DNA of 64,000 nt from CAJXZP01 sp963974475 (GTDB taxonomy: Bacteria > Bacteroidota > Bacteroidia > Flavobacteriales_G > Salibacteraceae), in NCBI GenBank assembly GCA_963974475.1, contig CAXBCR010000005.1, forward strand, positions 124,001 to 188,000, in the 5' to 3' direction. Each line of letters opens with the position of its first letter. Position 1 is the first letter of the stretch. Made by a program: the position numbers and the translations under genes. The notes below the pieces were generated by a model that saw nothing but the letters and a program-made list of their open reading frames with translations, searched no databases and was not told the origin of the DNA. Below are positions 61,023 through 64,000 of this stretch, one piece after another.

Positions 61023-62211
61023 AATGTTTGATACCGCTGAAGTTCGTGAAAGAGCTATTTTAATTGGGTTAATTACGCAATTACAAAACGCGGAAAAAGT
61101 AGAAGAGTATTTGGCTGAGTTGGAGTTTTTGGCTTCTACCATTCAAATAGACACGCAAAAATCGTTTACCCAAGCACTACCCAAAGCAGATTTAAAGACG
61201 TTTGTAGGAAAAGGAAAACTGGAAGAAATCAATACGTATATCAAAGAAAACAACATTGATGTGGTTATTTTTGATGATGATTTAACGCCATCTCAACTGC
61301 GAAATATTGAAAGAGAACTAAATGTAAAAATCTACGATAGGAGTTTACTTATCTTAGATATTTTTCAGTTTAGGGCTCAAAGTGCCCAAGCAAAAACGCA
61401 AGTAGAATTAGCGCGTTCTAAGTATTTATTGCCACGACTCACCAATTTATGGACCCACTTAGAGCGGCAACGAGGTGGCACATCCACACGTGGTGGATCG
61501 GGTGAGAAAGAGATTGAAACCGATCGTAGAGATATCCGTAAAAAGATATCGGTACTCGAAAAAAAGCTGAAGCAGATTGATAAACAAATGTTTACCCAAC
61601 GTCAAAATAGAGGGAAGTTGGTGCGTATTGCTTTAGTAGGATACACCAATGTGGGTAAATCTACTTTGATGAACCTGTTGAGTAAGTCGGAGGTGTTTGC
61701 CGAAAATAAATTGTTCGCTACCCTAGATACCACTGTTCGAAAATTTGTGATTCATAATTTACCTACGCTACTTACTGATACTGTTGGATTTATTCGTAAG
61801 CTTCCTACCCAATTGGTGGAATCTTTCAAGTCTACCTTAGATGAGGTGAGAGAAGCCGATGTGTTGTTGCACGTAGTAGATATTTCGCACCCCAATTTTG
61901 AGGATCACTACAATACGGTGAATAAAATTTTAGCTGAAATAGATAGTGGCGATAAGCCAACTATTGTGATTTTCAATAAAATTGATGCATATAGTGCTAT
62001 TGAGCAAGGAGAGTTTGATTATACCGGAGAAGGTGAGCACCATGTATCTTTAGAAGATTTGCAAAAAACATGGATGAGCAACCTTAACGATAAATGTATT
62101 TTTATCTCAGCGGCTCAAAAGGAAAACATTCCTCAATTGCGCGAAGATGTTTATGCCATGGCAAAATCCATTCATTCTACCCGCTTTCCGTATCACGATT
62201 TCTTGTACTAA
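61015..62211 (+). CDS. hflX: GTPase HflX
   Basis: A 398-residue ribosome-associated GTPase. The N-terminal HflX domain includes FVGKGKLEEI and FDDDLTPSQLRNIE. A conserved helical linker (ERQRGGTSTRGGSGEKEIE) precedes the G domain: G1 GYTNVGKST (209-217), G3 DTVG (255-258), G4 NKID. It rescues or splits stalled ribosomes. It starts inside the preceding membrane protein gene (overlap of eight bases). Confidence 0.95.
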   Translation: MGKMFDTAEVRERAILIGLITQLQNAEKVEEYLAELEFLASTIQIDTQKSFTQALPKADLKTFVGKGKLEEINTYIKENNIDVVIFDDDLTPSQLRNIERELNVKIYDRSLLILDIFQFRAQSAQAKTQVELARSKYLLPRLTNLWTHLERQRGGTSTRGGSGEKEIETDRRDIRKKISVLEKKLKQIDKQMFTQRQNRGKLVRIALVGYTNVGKSTLMNLLSKSEVFAENKLFATLDTTVRKFVIHNLPTLLTDTVGFIRKLPTQLVESFKSTLDEVREADVLLHVVDISHPNFEDHYNTVNKILAEIDSGDKPTIVIFNKIDAYSAIEQGEFDYTGEGEHHVSLEDLQKTWMSNLNDKCIFISAAQKENIPQLREDVYAMAKSIHSTRFPYHDFLY

Positions 62212-62223
62212 ATTAATTGGTAT

Positions 62224-62239
62224 ACGCTGAGCTTAGCGT
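62224..62239. terminator. Weak stem-loop between convergent genes
   Basis: ACGCT pairs with AGCGT around a six-base loop just after the hflX stop. The stem is short and the T run is only three bases, so confidence is low. It lies next to the stop of the convergent class V aminotransferase. Confidence 0.35.
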
Positions 62240-63709
62240 TTAAATCGCGTCAAAAATTCGGTCTACTTTTGTGTGAATGTTTACGTCACCTTGTTGGTGA
62301 ATAAACTCATTACTATTGCCGTTGTAGGTATAGTCTTTGGCCCATTCTTTATGGTTTTCAGACAATTCCTTAAGAGCTGCGGTAATGTAATACACCTCGT
62401 CATTTGTCATGGTGGGGTGGATGCTAAAACGAATCCAACCCGGTTTTGAGGTGAAGTTGCCGTGGTCTATTTCATTGGTGATTTCATTCGATACCAATTG
62501 CGGAATATGCAATAAAATATGTCCGTAAGTACCTGCACATGAGCAGCCACCACGCATTTGAATGCCATAGCGGTCATTCAGTATTTTAACGCCTAAATTG
62601 AAATGTAAATCATCGATGTAAAATGAAATGACACCCATTCGTTTTTTAATGTTATCGGCTAAAATGTGAAGGTTAGGAATGGGGTCAATTCGGTCAAAAA
62701 TAATGTCCAAAATCTCTTCCTCTCGTTGTAGCATTTTATCCACACCCATAGATTCTTTCAACTTTACGGAAAGAGCCGCTTTTATGGTTTGCATAAATGG
62801 AGGGGTGCCACCAGCCTCACGCACTTCTACTTCGTCAAAATATTTTCTGCCTCCCCAAGGGTTGGTCCATGATACGGTTCCACCTCCCGGAACATCTGGG
62901 ACTTCATTATTGTAATACGCTTTGTTGAAAATCATGATTCCTGGTGTGCCCGGTCCTCCCAAAAATTTATGCGGAGAAAAGAAAATAGCATCTAGTTTAG
63001 ATTCTTCATCTTCGGGGTGCATGTCTACCTTTACGTAAGGAGCCGAACAGGCAAAATCTACGAAACAGCAGCCTGCATTTTGATGCATCAACTTTGCAAT
63101 TTCATGATAGGGAGTTACTACACCCGTCACGTTAGAACAGGCAGTGATACTAGCTATTTTGGTGACTCTATTTTTGTATTTATCGAGTAATCTTTTTAAG
63201 TCGTTTAAATCCGGTAATCCCTCCTCGTTTTCCTTGATAATTTCAAGAGTAACAATGGTTTCCAACCAAGATGTTTGGTTAGAATGATGTTCCATGTGAG
63301 TGATAAAAACTACGGGTCGGTCTTCTTCGTTTATGGTTATTTGGTCTTTAAATGATTCGTGCACTTTGAAACCTAGAATTCGCTGAAACTTGTTGACTAC
63401 GCCCGTCATTCCTGATTCGCAGGCAATAATGTAATCATCTTTAGCTGCATTTACATGGGCTTTAATAATGTCTAAAGATTTGTGAAACGCAATGGTCATC
63501 GTGCTACCGGTTACCGAGGTTTCCGTATGAGTATTCCCTAAAAAGGGGCCAAAATCATCGGTCAGTGTTTTTTCTATCGGGCCATATAAACGACCACTGG
63601 CTGTCCAATCGGCATAAATGATTCTTTTTTCACCAAAAGGAGTGGTAAAATGTTGTTTATCACCAATAATATTGTTTCGAAATGGCTCAAAATATTTCTC
63701 TAAATCCAT
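62240..63709 (-). CDS. Class V aminotransferase / cysteine desulfurase-like protein
   Basis: A 489-residue PLP enzyme. The Schiff-base lysine is Lys248 in FFSPHKFLGG, preceded by the Asp of FVDFACSAP. The active-site cysteine loop MRGGCSCAGTYGH and the early substrate residues THTETSVTGS are present. The protein is longer than IscS-type desulfurases and resembles the flavobacterial aminotransferases of this class. The sulfur acceptor is unknown, so the desulfurase activity is an inference. Confidence 0.88.
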   Translation of the reverse strand: MDLEKYFEPFRNNIIGDKQHFTTPFGEKRIIYADWTASGRLYGPIEKTLTDDFGPFLGNTHTETSVTGSTMTIAFHKSLDIIKAHVNAAKDDYIIACESGMTGVVNKFQRILGFKVHESFKDQITINEEDRPVVFITHMEHHSNQTSWLETIVTLEIIKENEEGLPDLNDLKRLLDKYKNRVTKIASITACSNVTGVVTPYHEIAKLMHQNAGCCFVDFACSAPYVKVDMHPEDEESKLDAIFFSPHKFLGGPGTPGIMIFNKAYYNNEVPDVPGGGTVSWTNPWGGRKYFDEVEVREAGGTPPFMQTIKAALSVKLKESMGVDKMLQREEEILDIIFDRIDPIPNLHILADNIKKRMGVISFYIDDLHFNLGVKILNDRYGIQMRGGCSCAGTYGHILLHIPQLVSNEITNEIDHGNFTSKPGWIRFSIHPTMTNDEVYYITAALKELSENHKEWAKDYTYNGNSNEFIHQQGDVNIHTKVDRIFDAI

Positions 63710-64000
63710 AGTTAAAGTCTATGGTAGCAAATGTAATTGTTCTTTCTATTTTTAAACCTATGGTTGCACAAAGATTGGGGTATTAAAATTAGCACTAATT
63801 CAAATTTAACCTGACGCCCAAGGAAGGTGTTCTTGTGTTTCTGTAGAAATTGAATATAGATGGCATCCCTATTTAATCCGGATTTAAAAAAAAGGTTTTT
63901 ACGTGGTTTTTTTATTCTGGTAGATAACTGTAAATCAATTAAATCTTTGTATTTTCGCACCAATTAATAAGATTACCACAGCACTAATTAATAAGATTAT
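63710..64000. other. Right-edge non-coding region with a promoter-like element
   Basis: No gene is supported. TATTTTCG at 63950-63957 matches TAnnTTTG at seven of eight positions on the plus strand. Two 14-base direct repeats AATTAATAAGATTA lie just after it at 63962-63975 and 63986-63999. They would be in the leader of a gene beyond the window. Confidence 0.45.

Noticed and set aside
63860..63930. Possible riboswitch upstream of the aminotransferase
   Set aside because: Only a run of A and T residues; no conserved aptamer elements could be recognised.
63712..63963. 83-residue minus-strand reading frame before the class V aminotransferase
   Set aside because: Its composition is not protein-like, it has no signal or domain, and it covers a likely divergent promoter.

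Overview
The window is chromosomal DNA from a member of the Bacteroidota, most likely a Flavobacteriales-type aerobe. The sequence signs are promoters with the TAnnTTTG -7 element, secreted proteins with type IX secretion (T9SS) C-terminal domains, SPII lipoproteins, an alternative complex III respiratory operon, a DUF4296 lipoprotein next to pyrC, and an IPExxxVDY-type gene between rnc and pyk. ATP synthase genes run from atpB to atpG with no atpD or atpC, which is also usual in this phylum. No tRNA, rRNA, CRISPR array or transposase was seen.

Layout. 1-617 is the 3' end of a PLP-dependent cystathionine gamma-synthase/lyase gene, converging on pyk. 706-4887 (minus) is acpP-fabF-rnc-IPExxxVDY-pyk. 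4972-7375 (minus) is pyrC, a DUF4296 lipoprotein and a bacterial iodotyrosine-deiodinase-like nitroreductase. 7452-11510 (minus) is a large T9SS subtilase with seven internal repeats. 12047-13049 starts the ATP synthase locus (bactofilin, AtpZ, a four-helix membrane protein). It is then interrupted by about 6 kb on the opposite strand holding three paralogous lipoproteins and a T9SS lipase-like hydrolase. It resumes with atpB-E-F-H-A-G (19406-24377). 24437-29171 is a second accessory block holding a DUF433/DUF5615 toxin-antitoxin-like pair and two groups of lipoproteins. 29245-36426 holds a DUF4143 ATPase, ppsA, 5-formyl-THF cyclo-ligase, a TPR membrane protein and an outer-membrane protein. 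36542-48170 (minus) is the electron-transport operon actABCDEF-coxBA. 48722-52965 is a PIG-L-type deacetylase, a 34-residue membrane microprotein and a sodium:solute symporter. 53093-64000 carries an outer-membrane protein, a histidine kinase with a kinase-like partner, DUF3109, PIN-PhoH, RNase D, HflX and a class V aminotransferase.

How it works together. Alternative complex III oxidises quinol and passes electrons, probably through its cytochrome c domains, to the aa3-type oxidase encoded by coxBA. The resulting proton gradient drives the F-type ATPase encoded 12 kb away. PpsA and Pyk are opposing enzymes at the PEP/pyruvate node.

The most unusual feature is how the accessory DNA sits around the ATP synthase genes. 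At both places the 3' end of the neighbouring core gene has been duplicated: the membrane-protein gene before atpB, and the atpG tail with its terminator (three copies). The copies differ slightly, largely at synonymous positions in the atpG case. This looks like repeated insertion anchored on homologous DNA from relatives, followed by tandem duplication and mosaic divergence of lipoproteins. An octanucleotide repeat directly after the start codon of the lipase-like gene suggests phase variation of one cargo gene.
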